From Stutzerimonas kunmingensis (GTDB lineage: Bacteria; Pseudomonadota; Gammaproteobacteria; Pseudomonadales; Pseudomonadaceae): DNA of 64,000 nt. Made by a program: the position numbers and the translations under genes. Location of the stretch: the NCBI RefSeq assembly GCF_014764705.1, contig NZ_JACXXG010000006.1, positions 62,001 to 126,000 of the forward strand. Reading direction: 5' to 3'. Below the pieces are notes generated by a model, which had not been told where the DNA came from, made no database searches, and saw nothing but the letters and a program-made list of their open reading frames with translations. Shown here one piece after another: positions 27,703 to 37,668 of the stretch (positions are counted from its first letter, which is position 1; the number at the start of each line of letters is the position of its first letter).

Positions 27703-29046
27703 TCAGCTATCCGTGCTGCCCGCCGGCAAATAGTCGCTGCGGCTCAGGCCGTGACGCTGCATCTTCTCGTTGAGGGTGCGGCGCGGCAGCTGCAGCTGGG
27801 TCATGACCTCGGTGATGTTGCCTTTGCATTGCTGCAGGGCGTTGTGCAGGCATTGCGCCTCGAAGGCTTCCATCTGTTCGGCCAGCGACTGGCCACCGCT
27901 GCTCGCCGGGGCTGGGGCGCTGAGGCCGAGGGCGTGGCGTTCGGCGGCGTTGATCAGCTCGCGCACGTTGCCCGGCCAGTCATGGGCGAGTAGTTGCGTC
28001 AGCTCGCCGGGCGTCATCGGTGGTGCGGCGCGGCCGTGGCGCTGGGCGGCCTGGCTGGCGAAGTGTTCGAACAGCAGCGGAATGTCCTCGCGACGCTCGC
28101 GCAATGGCGGGATGTGCAGCTCGGCGACGTTCAGCCGGTACAGCAGGTCCTCGCGGAAGCGGCCGCCGCGCACCTCTTCCAGCAGGTCCGGCTTGGCCGC
28201 GCTGATCACCCGCAGGTCGACCTCGATGCTGCGGTTCGAACCCAGGCGTTCCAGGGTCTTTTCCTGCAGCACGCGCAGCAGCTTGACCTGCTGGGCCAGC
28301 GGCATGCTTTCAATCTCGTCGAGGAACAGCGTGCCGCCGGCGGCGTGTTCGATGCGGCCGATGCGCTTGCCCTGAGCGCCGGTGAAGGCGCCGCTCTCGT
28401 GGCCGAACAGCTCGCTTTCGAAGATGGTTTCCGGGATCGCCGCGCAGTTCAGCGCCACGAACGGCCCGCCGGCGCGCGGGCTGAAGTCATGCAGGCAGCG
28501 CGCGACCTGTTCCTTGCCGCTGCCGGTCTCGCCACGGATCAGCACGTTGACGTCGGTACCGGCCAGCTCCAGCACCTGCCGGCGCAGGTTGACCATTGCC
28601 CGGGATACGCCGAGCAGCTGCGATTCGATACGCCCCTTGCGGGCGAACTGCTCGCGCAGCTGGCGGTTCTCGCAGACCAGCCGGCGCTTGTCCATGGCAC
28701 GGCGCACGCTGTCGAGCAGGCGCTCGGGGGTGAAGGGTTTTTCGATGAAGTCGTAGGCGCCCTGGCGCAGCGCCTGCACCGCCATGGGCACGTCGCCGTG
28801 CCCGGTGACCATGATCACGGGCAGGTCGGCGTCCAGCGCCACCAGCTGTTCGAGCAGGCCGAGGCCGTCGAGATCGGGCATGCGCACGTCGCTGATCAGC
28901 ACCCCTGGAAAGTCGCGATCCAGCGCCGCCAGCGCCTCGCGGGCGCGGGAGAAGGTGCGCACCTGGAAGCCGGACAGCTCCAGCCACTGCTGCACGGCCT
29001 GGCGGATCGCCGCCTCGTCGTCGATGAAGATTACCTGCCCGCTCAT
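27703..29046 (-). CDS. dctD: Sigma-54-dependent response regulator DctD
   Basis: The 447-residue NtrC-family activator has a receiver domain with phosphoacceptor Asp53 ([11 protein letters not shown]), an AAA+ domain with Walker [11 protein letters not shown] near residue 175 and the sigma-54 contact loop GAFTGA at residues 219-224, and a C-terminal Fis-type HTH ([24 protein letters not shown]). Together with DctB it activates transport genes for C4-dicarboxylates from sigma-54 promoters. It is 31 bp downstream of dctB. The transporter genes themselves are not adjacent. Confidence 0.93.
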   Translation of the reverse strand: MSGQVIFIDDEAAIRQAVQQWLELSGFQVRTFSRAREALAALDRDFPGVLISDVRMPDLDGLGLLEQLVALDADLPVIMVTGHGDVPMAVQALRQGAYDFIEKPFTPERLLDSVRRAMDKRRLVCENRQLREQFARKGRIESQLLGVSRAMVNLRRQVLELAGTDVNVLIRGETGSGKEQVARCLHDFSPRAGGPFVALNCAAIPETIFESELFGHESGAFTGAQGKRIGRIEHAAGGTLFLDEIESMPLAQQVKLLRVLQEKTLERLGSNRSIEVDLRVISAAKPDLLEEVRGGRFREDLLYRLNVAELHIPPLRERREDIPLLFEHFASQAAQRHGRAAPPMTPGELTQLLAHDWPGNVRELINAAERHALGLSAPAPASSGGQSLAEQMEAFEAQCLHNALQQCKGNITEVMTQLQLPRRTLNEKMQRHGLSRSDYLPAGSTDS

Positions 29047-29077
29047 TGCCTGCTCCTCGCGGTCGCGTCGCGGCAGT

Positions 29078-30841
29078 TTACTCGGCGGCGCGCTCCTCGG
29101 CAGCCGGCAGGGTCAGAGTGAACACCGCGCCGTGCTCGTCGTTGCTGACTTCCAGCGTGCCGCCCATCTCACGCACGATGCCGTAGGACACCGCTAGCCC
29201 AAGGCCGAGGCCCTGGCCGACCGGCTTGGTGGTGAAGAAGGGCTCGAACACCTGATCCAGATGTTCGCTGGCAATACCGCCGCCGTTGTCGCCCACGCTG
29301 AGCTGCCAGCGGTCACCGTTGAGCTGACAGAGGATGCGCAGGCGTCGCTGCGGGCGCTCGGCCATGGCATCCAGCGCGTTGTGCAGCAGATTGATCAGCA
29401 CCTGCTCGAGGCGGATGGCGTCGCCGCTGACCGCGGCCTCGGCCGGTACCTGGCGGAATACCTCGACCTGCTCGCTGCGAATGCGCGGCGAGAGCAGCTG
29501 CAGGGCCTGCTCCAGCACCTCGGCCAGGCTCAGACGCTGGCGCAGCCCTGCCGGGCTCTTGCGAGCGAAGGTCTTCAGGTGGCCGGTCAGCGCCGCCATG
29601 CGTTCGAGCAGGCCTTCGACATGCCCGAGGCCTTCGCGCACCTCGCCGTCGCGGCCGCTGTCGAGCAGCAGGCGAAGGCTGGCGAGCTGCATGCGCAATG
29701 CGGTCAGCGGCTGGTTGATCTCGTGGGCGAGGGCGGCGGACATCTGACCCAGGGCGGCCATGCGCGCCGCATGCACCAGTTCGTCCTGGGCGGTGTGCAG
29801 CTCGCGGGTGCGCTCGTGCACCAGGCGCTCCAGCTCGTTGCGGCTGCGCTGTTCGACGCGGCGGGTCTTGCCGCGTTGCGCCAGGTAGAGCAGCAGAAAG
29901 GCCAGGGTCATCCACACGCCCGCCGCGGCCAGGCGATAGCTGCGCACGCTGGCGACCACCATCTGTGGGTCGTGCAGCAGGTGCAGGGTCCAGTCGTCTT
30001 CCGGCAGCGCCAGGCGTTGCCAGAGGTATTCGCGGCGGCCGTCCGGGCCATCCACCAGACGTCGCTCGCTGCCCTCGGCGAGTTGCTGCACGCGGCTGCT
30101 CGGCAGCGGCTGCAGCGTCTGTTCGGCATAGCGCCGGGCATCGATCAGGCGGCTGCGCACCTCGTCGCTCAGCGGGCGCAGATAGCGGAAGCGCCAGGCC
30201 GGGCGGTTGGTGAGGATGACGATATCCAGCGAGTCGGCGATCAGCAGGATGCCCGGCTGGCCGACCCAGTCGCGCTGCATCTCTTCCAGCTCGAGCTTGA
30301 CTACCAGCACGCCAAGCACCTCGCCGTCGGCATTCTTCACAGAGCTGGAGAGGAAGTAGCCGGGAATGCCGGTGGTGACGCCGACGGCGAAATAGCGGCC
30401 GCTGTCGTTGCTCACCGCATCGCGGAAATACGGGCGGAAGGCGTAGTTGTTGCCGACGAAGCTGCTCCAGTCGCGCCAGTTGCTGGCGGCGATGGTCTCG
30501 CCGTCGCGGTCGAGCAGGTACAGCACCGAGGAGCCGGCTGCGTGGTTCTGCTGTTCCAGGCGCTGGTTGAGCTGGCGGCGCAGCGCGCGGTTGCCCGGTT
30601 CGGCGAGCAGCGCCTGGATGTCGCTGTCCAGCGCCAGTAGGGCCGGCACCGAGCGGAAGCGTTCGACCTGCGTGTGGATCGCCTGGGCATAGAGTTCCAG
30701 CTGCCCCTGCGCTTCCTGGGCACGCTCGGCCCAGGCGCGCTGCTCGGCCAGGCGCCCGGCCCAGTACATGCTCAGCAGCAGGCCGATGAGGATCAGGGCA
30801 ACGATCAGGGTTACCCGCAGGCGGTTGGACGGTGCTGGCAT
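29078..30841 (-). CDS. dctB: C4-dicarboxylate sensor histidine kinase DctB
   Basis: The start at 30841 places a transmembrane helix (RVTLIVALILIGLLLSMYWAG) near the N-terminus of a 587-residue protein. A periplasmic double-PAS sensor follows (VLYLLDRDGETIAASNWRDWSSFVGNNYAFRPYF, SSVKNADGEVLGVLVVKLELEEM), then a second TM (AAGVWMTLAFLLLYLA), HisKA (MSAALAHEINQPLTALRMQ) and HATPase (NLLHNALDAM, GQGLGLGLAVSYGI). The sensor motif with RPYF and GYF is typical of DctB dicarboxylate binding. It pairs with DctD. Confidence 0.93.
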   Translation of the reverse strand: MPAPSNRLRVTLIVALILIGLLLSMYWAGRLAEQRAWAERAQEAQGQLELYAQAIHTQVERFRSVPALLALDSDIQALLAEPGNRALRRQLNQRLEQQNHAAGSSVLYLLDRDGETIAASNWRDWSSFVGNNYAFRPYFRDAVSNDSGRYFAVGVTTGIPGYFLSSSVKNADGEVLGVLVVKLELEEMQRDWVGQPGILLIADSLDIVILTNRPAWRFRYLRPLSDEVRSRLIDARRYAEQTLQPLPSSRVQQLAEGSERRLVDGPDGRREYLWQRLALPEDDWTLHLLHDPQMVVASVRSYRLAAAGVWMTLAFLLLYLAQRGKTRRVEQRSRNELERLVHERTRELHTAQDELVHAARMAALGQMSAALAHEINQPLTALRMQLASLRLLLDSGRDGEVREGLGHVEGLLERMAALTGHLKTFARKSPAGLRQRLSLAEVLEQALQLLSPRIRSEQVEVFRQVPAEAAVSGDAIRLEQVLINLLHNALDAMAERPQRRLRILCQLNGDRWQLSVGDNGGGIASEHLDQVFEPFFTTKPVGQGLGLGLAVSYGIVREMGGTLEVSNDEHGAVFTLTLPAAEERAAE

Positions 30842-31041
30842 GACGGCGCTCGCGACAGGACCCGACGATGGTAAGCGATAGTCGGCAGCGGTGGCGCATT
30901 GGCGAGCCTTGGCATAGCACCAAAGTCTTGATCTACCCCAATAGAGGCATAGTGCCATCATCGCTATACTGTGGGGAGTTACCATCAGCTCAGCAGGGAT
31001 CGCTAGTACGGAACGGCCCGCCGCTCCAGTCGAGGTCCGCC

Positions 31042-32256
31042 TTGCTCAGAAAAATCCTTGTCAGCCAACTCCGCTTCGGCATGTACGTCCATGGGCTGGA
31101 CGGCAGCTGGTTCGATCATTCCTTCTGGCGCAGCAAATTCTTGCTCACAGACCCCGCCGACCTGCAGGCGCTGCGCAGCAGCGGCGTCAAGGCGCTGTGG
31201 ATCGATACGGGCAAGGGCGTCGATGTCGAAACGGCAACGCCCCCGGCCGCCGAGTCTCCACAGCTGGTCTCCGACGCCGTGCCGGTTGCGCCTCGGCCGA
31301 CCGCCGCGTCGGCCCAGCAATGCAACGTTCAGGAAGAAATGCAGCGCGCCGCGCAGGTGCTCAAGCGTTCCAAGCAGCAGGTGACCTCGCTGTTCAACGA
31401 GGCGCGCCTGGGCAAGGCCGTCGACCCGCAGCAGTGCCTGCCACTGGTCGAGCAGATTTCCGCATCCCTGGCGCGCAACGGCTCGGCATTGCTCAGCCTG
31501 GCGCGGCTGAAGACCAAGGACGAGTACACCTACATGCATTCGGTGGCGGTCTGCGCGCTGATGGTCGCGCTGGGCCGGCAGCTGGGCCTGAGCGAACAGG
31601 AAGTCCAGGAAGCCGGCTTTGCCGGGCTGCTGCACGACATCGGCAAGATGGCCATGCCGCTGGATGTGCTGGACAAGCCGGGCAAGCTCAGCGACGACGA
31701 ATACGCCGTCATGCGCAGCCACCCCGAGCGTGGTCACGCGATCCTGCTCGGCGCGGGAGCGGCCGTGTCCGAGGCGGTCCTGGATGTCTGCCTGCATCAT
31801 CACGAGAAGATGGACGGCACCGGCTATCCGCACCGGCTGGCCGGCGAGCAGATCAGCCGGCTGGCGCGCATGGGCGCGATCTGCGACGTCTATGACGCCA
31901 TCACCTCGGATCGCCCGTACAAAACCGCCTGGGATGCCTCGGGCTCGCTGGCGCGCATGGCGCAGTGGCAGGGGCACTTCGATACCCAGATCCTGCATGC
32001 TTTCGTGCGCACGGTGGGCATCTACCCGCTGGGCTCGCTGGTACGGCTGCAGTCGGGCCGGCTCGGCGTGGTCATCGAACACAACGCGCAGCAGCTGACG
32101 GCGCCGCGCCTGAAACTGTTCTATTCCACCCGCGCCCGCGCGACGATCGTGCCGGTGGAGCTGGACCTCTCCAGCCCGCAATGCAGCGACCGCATTGTCG
32201 GCCGCGAAGACCCCGCCGCCTGGGGCTTCAGCAATCTGGATGCGCTCTGGACCTAG
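31042..32256 (+). CDS. HD-GYP domain cyclic-di-GMP phosphodiesterase with DUF3391 N-terminus
   Basis: Homology begins at LRKILVSQLRFGMYVHGLDGSWFDHSFW (DUF3391), which selects the TTG codon at 31042 preceded by GAGG; there is no ATG at that point. The 404-residue product has an HD-GYP domain: YMHSVAVCALMVALG, HDIGK near residue 197 and HHEKMDGTGYPHRL near residue 253, with metal ligands and the GYP loop intact. It would hydrolyse c-di-GMP, affecting biofilm and motility. It is divergent from dctB across 200 bp. Confidence 0.9.
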   Translation: MLRKILVSQLRFGMYVHGLDGSWFDHSFWRSKFLLTDPADLQALRSSGVKALWIDTGKGVDVETATPPAAESPQLVSDAVPVAPRPTAASAQQCNVQEEMQRAAQVLKRSKQQVTSLFNEARLGKAVDPQQCLPLVEQISASLARNGSALLSLARLKTKDEYTYMHSVAVCALMVALGRQLGLSEQEVQEAGFAGLLHDIGKMAMPLDVLDKPGKLSDDEYAVMRSHPERGHAILLGAGAAVSEAVLDVCLHHHEKMDGTGYPHRLAGEQISRLARMGAICDVYDAITSDRPYKTAWDASGSLARMAQWQGHFDTQILHAFVRTVGIYPLGSLVRLQSGRLGVVIEHNAQQLTAPRLKLFYSTRARATIVPVELDLSSPQCSDRIVGREDPAAWGFSNLDALWT

Positions 32257-32271
32257 ATTGGCGGTCGTAAA

Positions 32272-32304
32272 CGGGGGGCGATGCGACTAGAATGTCGCCC
32301 CCCG
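32272..32304 (+). terminator. GC-rich hairpin after the HD-GYP gene, in the SulP leader
   Basis: Perfect 10-bp arms CGGGGGGCGA (32272-32281) and TCGCCCCCCG (32295-32304) with a 13-base loop lie 15 bp after the stop codon. No T-run follows, so it could be an intrinsic terminator, a processing hairpin or part of the SulP leader. Confidence 0.5.
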
Positions 32305-32548
32305 AATGCGATTCGCCCGGCGAGTCGCTCAGAGAAGAGCTTGTAATGCCCATGACCTGGCTGCCTAGTCCGCCATAGCGCTGCGCCCCCTCGCGTCACT
32401 TTGCGACTGCCTGTCATGGGGTGGTCGTGCGCTGCTGTCCGTGCGTTTCGTCGACTGACAGCCGAATCAATCACACCAAAAATCTCGTCTTGTATCGCTG
32501 CCGGCCGCCCGTGGTCTGCATGGTGGTGCTTTTGCTCTGGATAGTCCG

Positions 32549-34036
32549 ATGCTGCAAACGATCAAACAAAACTGGTTCTCCAACGTCCGTGGCGATGTGC
32601 TGTCCGGCCTCGTCGTCGCGCTGGCGCTGATTCCCGAAGCCATCGCCTTTTCCATCATCGCCGGGGTCGATCCGCGGGTCGGCCTGTATGCCTCCTTCTG
32701 TATCGCCGTGGTGATCGCCTTCGTCGGTGGCCGCCCGGGCATGATCTCCGCAGCGACCGGCGCCATGGCACTGCTGATGGTGACGCTGGTGCGTGAGCAC
32801 GGCCTGCAGTACCTGCTGGCGGCGACACTGCTCTGCGGCCTGTTGCAGATCGGCGCCGGCTACCTGCGCCTGGGTTCGCTGATGCGCTTCGTCTCGCGTT
32901 CGGTGGTTACCGGCTTCGTCAACGCGCTGGCCATCCTGATTTTCATGGCCCAGCTGCCGGAACTGACGAACGTCACCTGGCACGTCTACGCCATGACCGC
33001 TGCAGGCCTCGGCATCATCTACCTGTTCCCCTATGTGCCGAAGCTCGGCAAGGTCATCCCCTCGCCACTGGTGTGCATTCTCTCGATGACGGCGGTGGCC
33101 ATGTATTTTGGTCTGGATATCCGCACCGTCGCCGACATGGGTGACCTGCCCGACACCCTGCCGGTCTTTCTCTGGCCGGAAGTGCCGCTGACCTTCGAAA
33201 CCCTGGCGATCATCTTCCCGTATTCCGCCGCGCTGGCCGTGGTTGGCCTGCTGGAGTCGCTGATGACCGCGACCATCGTCGACGACCTCACCGACACCGG
33301 CAGCGACAAGAACCGCGAATGCAAAGGGCAGGGCGTTTCCAACATCGTCTCCGGCCTGTTCGGCGGCATGGCCGGCTGCGCGATGATCGGCCAGTCGGTG
33401 ATCAACGTGAAATCCGGCGGCCGTACCCGGCTGTCGACGCTGATCGCCGGCGTGGTGCTGCTGCTGATGGTGGTGTTCTTGAGTGACTGGGTCGGGCAGA
33501 TCCCCATGGCCGCGCTGGTGGCGGTGATGATCATGGTGTCGATCGGCACCTTCAGCTGGGATTCGCTGCGCAACCTCAAGCGCTACCCGCTTTCCACCAA
33601 CATCGTCATGGTCGTCACCGTGGTGGTGGTGGTCTTCACCCACAACCTGGCCTACGGTGTTCTGGCGGGCGTGCTGCTGGCGGCGATGTTCTTCGCCAAC
33701 AAGGTCGGCCACTACCTGCACATCGGTTCGGAGCTGGATGCCGCCGGCAATCAGCGCACCTACAGGGTGGTCGGGCAGGTATTCTTCAGCTCGTCGGACA
33801 AATTCACCGGAGCGTTCGATTTCAAGGAAGCGCTTGGCAAGGTCACCATCGACCTGTCCCGCGCACATTTCTGGGACATCACAGCCGTGGCGGCGCTGGA
33901 CAAGGTGGTCATCAAGTTCCGCCGCGAAGGCACCGAGGTCGAGGTACTGGGTCTGAACGAAGCCAGCGCGACCATCGTTGACCGCTTCGGTGTGCATGAC
34001 AAACCCGAGGCCATCGACAAGCTCATGAGCCACTGA
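32549..34036 (+). CDS. SulP-family anion transporter (sulfate/bicarbonate permease)
   Basis: The 495-residue protein has the SulP membrane domain ([108 protein letters not shown]) and a C-terminal STAS domain (residues about 415-490, [31 protein letters not shown]). Sequence alone does not separate sulfate from bicarbonate. The universal stress protein 14 bp downstream is probably co-transcribed. Its start is preceded by a leader of nearly 300 bases holding a hairpin and small open frames. Confidence 0.93.
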   Translation: MLQTIKQNWFSNVRGDVLSGLVVALALIPEAIAFSIIAGVDPRVGLYASFCIAVVIAFVGGRPGMISAATGAMALLMVTLVREHGLQYLLAATLLCGLLQIGAGYLRLGSLMRFVSRSVVTGFVNALAILIFMAQLPELTNVTWHVYAMTAAGLGIIYLFPYVPKLGKVIPSPLVCILSMTAVAMYFGLDIRTVADMGDLPDTLPVFLWPEVPLTFETLAIIFPYSAALAVVGLLESLMTATIVDDLTDTGSDKNRECKGQGVSNIVSGLFGGMAGCAMIGQSVINVKSGGRTRLSTLIAGVVLLLMVVFLSDWVGQIPMAALVAVMIMVSIGTFSWDSLRNLKRYPLSTNIVMVVTVVVVVFTHNLAYGVLAGVLLAAMFFANKVGHYLHIGSELDAAGNQRTYRVVGQVFFSSSDKFTGAFDFKEALGKVTIDLSRAHFWDITAVAALDKVVIKFRREGTEVEVLGLNEASATIVDRFGVHDKPEAIDKLMSH

Positions 34037-34050
34037 CCAGGAGAACAACA

Positions 34051-34902
34051 ATGACCCACGTAATGGCTTGTATCGACGGATCACCGCAGGCCGCGGCGGT
34101 TTGCGACTGTTCGGCCTGGGCCAGCAAGCGCCTGGATGCGCCCCTGACGCTGCTGCATGTACTCGACCGCCAGCAGTATCCGGTATCGGGCGACCTGAGC
34201 GGCATCATCGGCCTCGGCAGCCGCGAATTCCTTCTGCAGGAGCTGGCCACGCTGGACGAGAAACGCGCCAAGCTGGCGCTAGAGGAGGGCCGCATGATGC
34301 TCGATTCGGCACGTCAGCGGGCGATCTCCGCCGGCGTCGCCCAGCCCGAGTGCCGGCAGCGCCACGGTGATCTGATCGAGTCCCTGCGTGATCTGCAGGA
34401 CGAAACACGCCTGCTGGTCATCGGTCGTCAGGGCGAGGACAGCGGCGATGCCATCCAGCACATCGGCAGCCAGCTGGAAAACGTCATCCGCACCATGCAG
34501 CGGCCGATCCTGGTCGCGCCCGGCGATTTCAGCGCACCGCAGAGCGTGATGCTCGCCTTCGATGGCAGCGCCACCAGCCGCAAGGGCGTGGAAATGCTCG
34601 CCGGCAGCCCGCTGTTCAAGGGCATGCCGATTCATCTGGTAATGGTCGCGGCCGACACCGCCGACAATCAGGCCCAGCTGGAAAATGCCCGCGGCGTGCT
34701 GACCGCCGCCGGTTTCAACGTGGAAATCGCCATCCGCGCCGGTGAAGTCGAGCCGACCCTGCATGCCTATCAGGCCGAGCACGGTATCGACCTGCTGGTG
34801 ATGGGCGCCTACGGCCACTCGCGCATTCGCCAGTTCTTCGTCGGCAGCAACACCACCAACATGATCCGCACCACCTCCACGCCGCTGCTGTTGCTGCGCT
34901 GA
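34051..34902 (+). CDS. Tandem universal stress protein
   Basis: The 283-residue protein has two Usp domains. The first starts MACIDGSPQAAAVCDCSAWASKRLDAPLTLLHVLD. The second starts at residue about 165 (SVMLAFDGSATSRKGVEMLAGSPLF) and ends with the ATP-binding motif VMGAYGHSRIRQFFVGSNTTNMI. The second domain therefore looks nucleotide-binding, while the first has a less complete loop (LVIGRQGEDSGDAIQHIGSQ). Its position behind the SulP gene suggests a transporter-linked regulatory role, as in other SulP-Usp pairs. Confidence 0.92.
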   Translation: MTHVMACIDGSPQAAAVCDCSAWASKRLDAPLTLLHVLDRQQYPVSGDLSGIIGLGSREFLLQELATLDEKRAKLALEEGRMMLDSARQRAISAGVAQPECRQRHGDLIESLRDLQDETRLLVIGRQGEDSGDAIQHIGSQLENVIRTMQRPILVAPGDFSAPQSVMLAFDGSATSRKGVEMLAGSPLFKGMPIHLVMVAADTADNQAQLENARGVLTAAGFNVEIAIRAGEVEPTLHAYQAEHGIDLLVMGAYGHSRIRQFFVGSNTTNMIRTTSTPLLLLR

Positions 34903-34941
34903 TCACCATCCGCTGCGCGCCCGTCCCGGGCGCGGCAGCGG

Positions 34942-36123
34942 TCAGCTGTAAAGGTCCGCCCGGCTCCAGGGCAGCTCGTGTGAGCCATCCGCCAGCGGCT
35001 TGCTGGCGAGGATCTGGTGCAGGTTGATCCAGTTGTGGCGGAAGCCGTAGGCGCAACCGGCCAGATAGAGGCGCCAGATGCGCAACGCGCGTTCGGGAAC
35101 CATCCGTTTTGCCTGCTCCAGCTGCGCTTCCAGCCGCTCACTCCAGAATTCCAGCGTACGCGCGTAGTGCAGGCGCAGGCTTTCCACGTCGACGATTTCC
35201 AGCCCGGCATCGCTGATGCAGCTGCTGATGTTCACTAGATGCGGCAGCTCGCCGTGGGGGAATACGTAGCGGTTGATGAACTCGCCGGCGCCATGTCCGA
35301 CCGGGCGACCGTCGATGTGTCGGGCGGTGATGCCATGGTTCATCACCAGCCCGCCGGGGCGCACGGCGTCAAACAGGCGCTGGCAGTACAGCGGCAGGTT
35401 GGCGTGGCCGACATGCTCGAACATGCCGACGCTGACGACCTTGTCGAAGCGGCCATCCTGTGGCAGGTCGCGATAGTCCATAAGCTCCAGAGTGATCTGC
35501 TTTGCTAGGCCTTCCTCGGCCACCCGTTCGCGAGCCAGTTCGAGCTGCTCGCGGCTCAAGGTGATGCCGAACACCTTCGCGCCGAACTCGCGTGCGGCAT
35601 AGCGAGCCAGGCCGCCCCAGCCGCAGCCGACATCCAGCAGGCGCTCGCCAGGCTTGAGCCGCAATTTGCGGCATAGGTGGCGCAGCTTGGCCTGCTGGGC
35701 CTGTTCCAGATCCTCGCTGCCGGTTTCGAAATAGGCGCAGGAATAGACCATGTCCCTGTCCAACCAGAGCCGATAGAAATCGTTGGACAGGTCGTAGTGA
35801 TAGGAAATGGCTTCGGCGTCGGTCGTCTTATCATGCGCCTCGCGCGAAGGCAGCGGAAAATCGTCCTGGCCCAGCGCTCTTGTGATCACATCGCCGATCC
35901 GAATGACCTCACCCACTGGCCCAAGCAGGTCGATCTGCCCCTCGACGTAGGCCGCGCCGAGCACGTCCAGGCTCGGCTGCCTCAGCCGGGTAACAAGGCT
36001 GGGGTCCTTGATCACCAGCGTGACGCAGGGGGTAGGGCCGATCTCGATCTCGTTGCCATCCCATAGCTGCAGCTTCAACGGCAGGGCGAGTTCTTTAAGG
36101 GCCGGTAGCAAGGTTGCCAACAT
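34942..36123 (-). CDS. cfa: Cyclopropane-fatty-acyl-phospholipid synthase
   Basis: The start at 36123 is preceded by AAGGAG and gives 393 residues. The family core is present: SYHYDLSNDFYRLWLDRDMVYSCAYFE with the reactive Cys region, the SAM-binding motif LLDVGCGWGGLARYAA, FDKVVSVGMFEHVGHANLPLYC and YVFPHGELPHL. The enzyme adds a methylene bridge to unsaturated membrane lipids on entry to stationary phase. P. aeruginosa-type genomes carry several paralogues, so this may not be the main one. It is transcribed alone. Confidence 0.92.
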   Translation of the reverse strand: MLATLLPALKELALPLKLQLWDGNEIEIGPTPCVTLVIKDPSLVTRLRQPSLDVLGAAYVEGQIDLLGPVGEVIRIGDVITRALGQDDFPLPSREAHDKTTDAEAISYHYDLSNDFYRLWLDRDMVYSCAYFETGSEDLEQAQQAKLRHLCRKLRLKPGERLLDVGCGWGGLARYAAREFGAKVFGITLSREQLELARERVAEEGLAKQITLELMDYRDLPQDGRFDKVVSVGMFEHVGHANLPLYCQRLFDAVRPGGLVMNHGITARHIDGRPVGHGAGEFINRYVFPHGELPHLVNISSCISDAGLEIVDVESLRLHYARTLEFWSERLEAQLEQAKRMVPERALRIWRLYLAGCAYGFRHNWINLHQILASKPLADGSHELPWSRADLYS

Positions 36124-36277
36124 GCTCGATCTCCTTTTCAGTTCAGTGCACGAAGAAAATCCTAGACCATCAAACGGCAACCGGTAGGCTATGGTGATGA
36201 TAGTTTCGCGCTATGGTTCGAACGGCGGCGAACGTGCATTTGACGGCTTAACTCGCCGGGCTACCGCATGAGGGCTT

Positions 36278-36652
36278 ATGGAACACCACGATTCACAACG
36301 CGTACTGATTCTGGTCGCCAGCGGCCCCAGTACCCCGGCGCGCTGCGCCGCGCCTTTTCATATCGCCACGCTGCTGGCCTGCATGGATGCCGAGGTAACC
36401 CTCTACCTCACCGGTGAAGGCACGCAGTTGGCGCGCCGCGAGGTGGCCGAATCGCTGCGCGCGGTGGAAGGTGGCGAGCCGCTGTTGCACTTCATCCGCA
36501 ACGCCAAGCAGGCTGGCGCGCGCTTGCTGATGTGTCGCCAGCCCGGGGTTCAGCTCGACCCCGCCACGCTGATCGCCGAGCTGGATGAAATCTCCAGCGG
36601 CGGCGAACTGGCGCAGATGATCCTCGAATACGAACGGGTGCTGACCCTATGA
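36278..36652 (+). CDS. DsrE-family (TusD-like) protein
   Basis: The 124-residue protein has the DsrE/F-like fold pattern: RVLILVASGPSTPARCAAPFHIATLLACMDAEVTLYLTGEGTQLA, followed by ARLLMCRQPGVQLDPATLI. The Cys in RLLMCRQPG occupies the position of the conserved sulfur-carrying cysteine in several DsrE proteins. Its stop overlaps the start of a GcvH-like gene, which suggests the two proteins work together, possibly in sulfur or lipoyl-linked chemistry. Confidence 0.75.
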   Translation: MEHHDSQRVLILVASGPSTPARCAAPFHIATLLACMDAEVTLYLTGEGTQLARREVAESLRAVEGGEPLLHFIRNAKQAGARLLMCRQPGVQLDPATLIAELDEISSGGELAQMILEYERVLTL

Positions 36653-37113
36653 ATGTGCACGGCCTGGAATTCCCCGAATCGCTGCGCTACGCCCCAGAGC
36701 ACAGCCTGTGGCTGCGCGAGGAGGCCGACGGCAGCCTGACCATCGGCCTGACCGCCTACGGCTGCGCGCTGTACGGCCAGATCTTCGCCTTCACCCCCAA
36801 GCGCGTCGGCGCACGTATCGAGCGCGAGCGCAGCTTTGGCGTGGTCGAGTTCGCTAAGGCCGCCTCGTCGGCGCGGAGCCCGGTGAGCGGTGAACTGCTG
36901 GCGGTGAACGAAGCACTGCTCAAGCGTCCGGCGTTGATCAATCAGGATTGTTATGGGGAGGGCTGGATGGTCCGCCTGCAACCCGCGGACTGGGTCACCG
37001 TGCGCGACCAATTCCCACTGGGCGAAGCCGCCGAAGCCGCCATCGCCGAACGCATGCGGCTCGACAACTTCGACCCCGCCAACGCCCATGTGCAGGCGTT
37101 GCAGTGGAAATAG
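36649..37113 (+). CDS. GcvH-like lipoyl-domain protein
   Basis: The 154-residue protein resembles glycine cleavage H protein: YAPEHSLWLREEADGSLTIGLTAYGCALYGQI, then FGVVEFAKAASSARSPVSGELLAVNEALLKRPALINQDCYGEGWMVRL. Lys70 in EFAKAASS aligns with the lipoyl-lysine of H protein. The neighbours are not gcvT or gcvP, and the C-terminus is longer than in GcvH, so it is a paralogue. It overlaps the DsrE gene by 4 bp. GcvH-like lipoate-binding proteins paired with DsrE occur in sHdr sulfur oxidation, but no hdr genes are present here. Confidence 0.82.
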   Translation: MNVHGLEFPESLRYAPEHSLWLREEADGSLTIGLTAYGCALYGQIFAFTPKRVGARIERERSFGVVEFAKAASSARSPVSGELLAVNEALLKRPALINQDCYGEGWMVRLQPADWVTVRDQFPLGEAAEAAIAERMRLDNFDPANAHVQALQWK

Positions 37114-37208
37114 TAGGTGCTTGAGGTGGGCCAGGAGCGGAGGCTTTCAGCCCGCCGCCCCGACGCTATGCCAGGGCGCAATGCTGGCAATTGCCGCGGG
37201 ATAGGCGC

Positions 37209-37526
37209 TCAGGGCTTGTCCGGCGTCGACAGGTCCAGCACCTTCGCGCAGCTCGCCTTGATCGCATGATCCAGCTGGCGGATACAGATATCGATAGCCA
37301 TATCGCGCGTGCGCTTGTTCGTCCACTCAAGCTCGGCCAGCGTCTCGATCAGATCCTGATGGCCGCTCTCGTTGACCAGCATGCCGTGCTGCACCGTCAG
37401 CGTCCGACCCTGAAAGCTCAGCTGCACCGGGTCGCGCCCGACGAGGGATGCACCTTCAGCCAGCAGGCAATCGATATGGTCACGCAGCGCGTGCAACGTA
37501 CGGCGCTCATCTGGCGGGTAACCCAC
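37209..37526 (-). CDS. Hypothetical protein downstream of selC
   Basis: The frame is open from beyond selC, but the GTG at 37526 with AGGAGAGG just upstream is the likely start, giving 105 residues. The protein has alternating charged and hydrophobic segments (RRTLHALRDHIDCLLAEGASLVGRDPVQLSFQGRTLTVQHGML) and a basic, Cys-containing helix near the C-terminus. It has no recognised domain. It lies 142 bp after selC on the same strand and may be co-transcribed with it. Confidence 0.55.
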   Translation of the reverse strand: MGYPPDERRTLHALRDHIDCLLAEGASLVGRDPVQLSFQGRTLTVQHGMLVNESGHQDLIETLAELEWTNKRTRDMAIDICIRQLDHAIKASCAKVLDLSTPDKP

Positions 37527-37668
37527 GACACCTCTCCTATCCCTGGGAAGAAAAGCCACAATTGTGACGCGCTTCGCGCTGGAGCGCGATGGCTTTTTGA
37601 TATTGCGAAGTGAGGCAGGCTGTCGCAGGGTGGTTGCGAGGGTGAGAAGCGCAGCGTGGCAGGCGAAA

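Noticed and set aside
27994-29121. Long plus-strand open frames opposite dctD and dctB
   Set aside because: They are antisense shadows with high Ala/Arg/His content and no recognisable domain.
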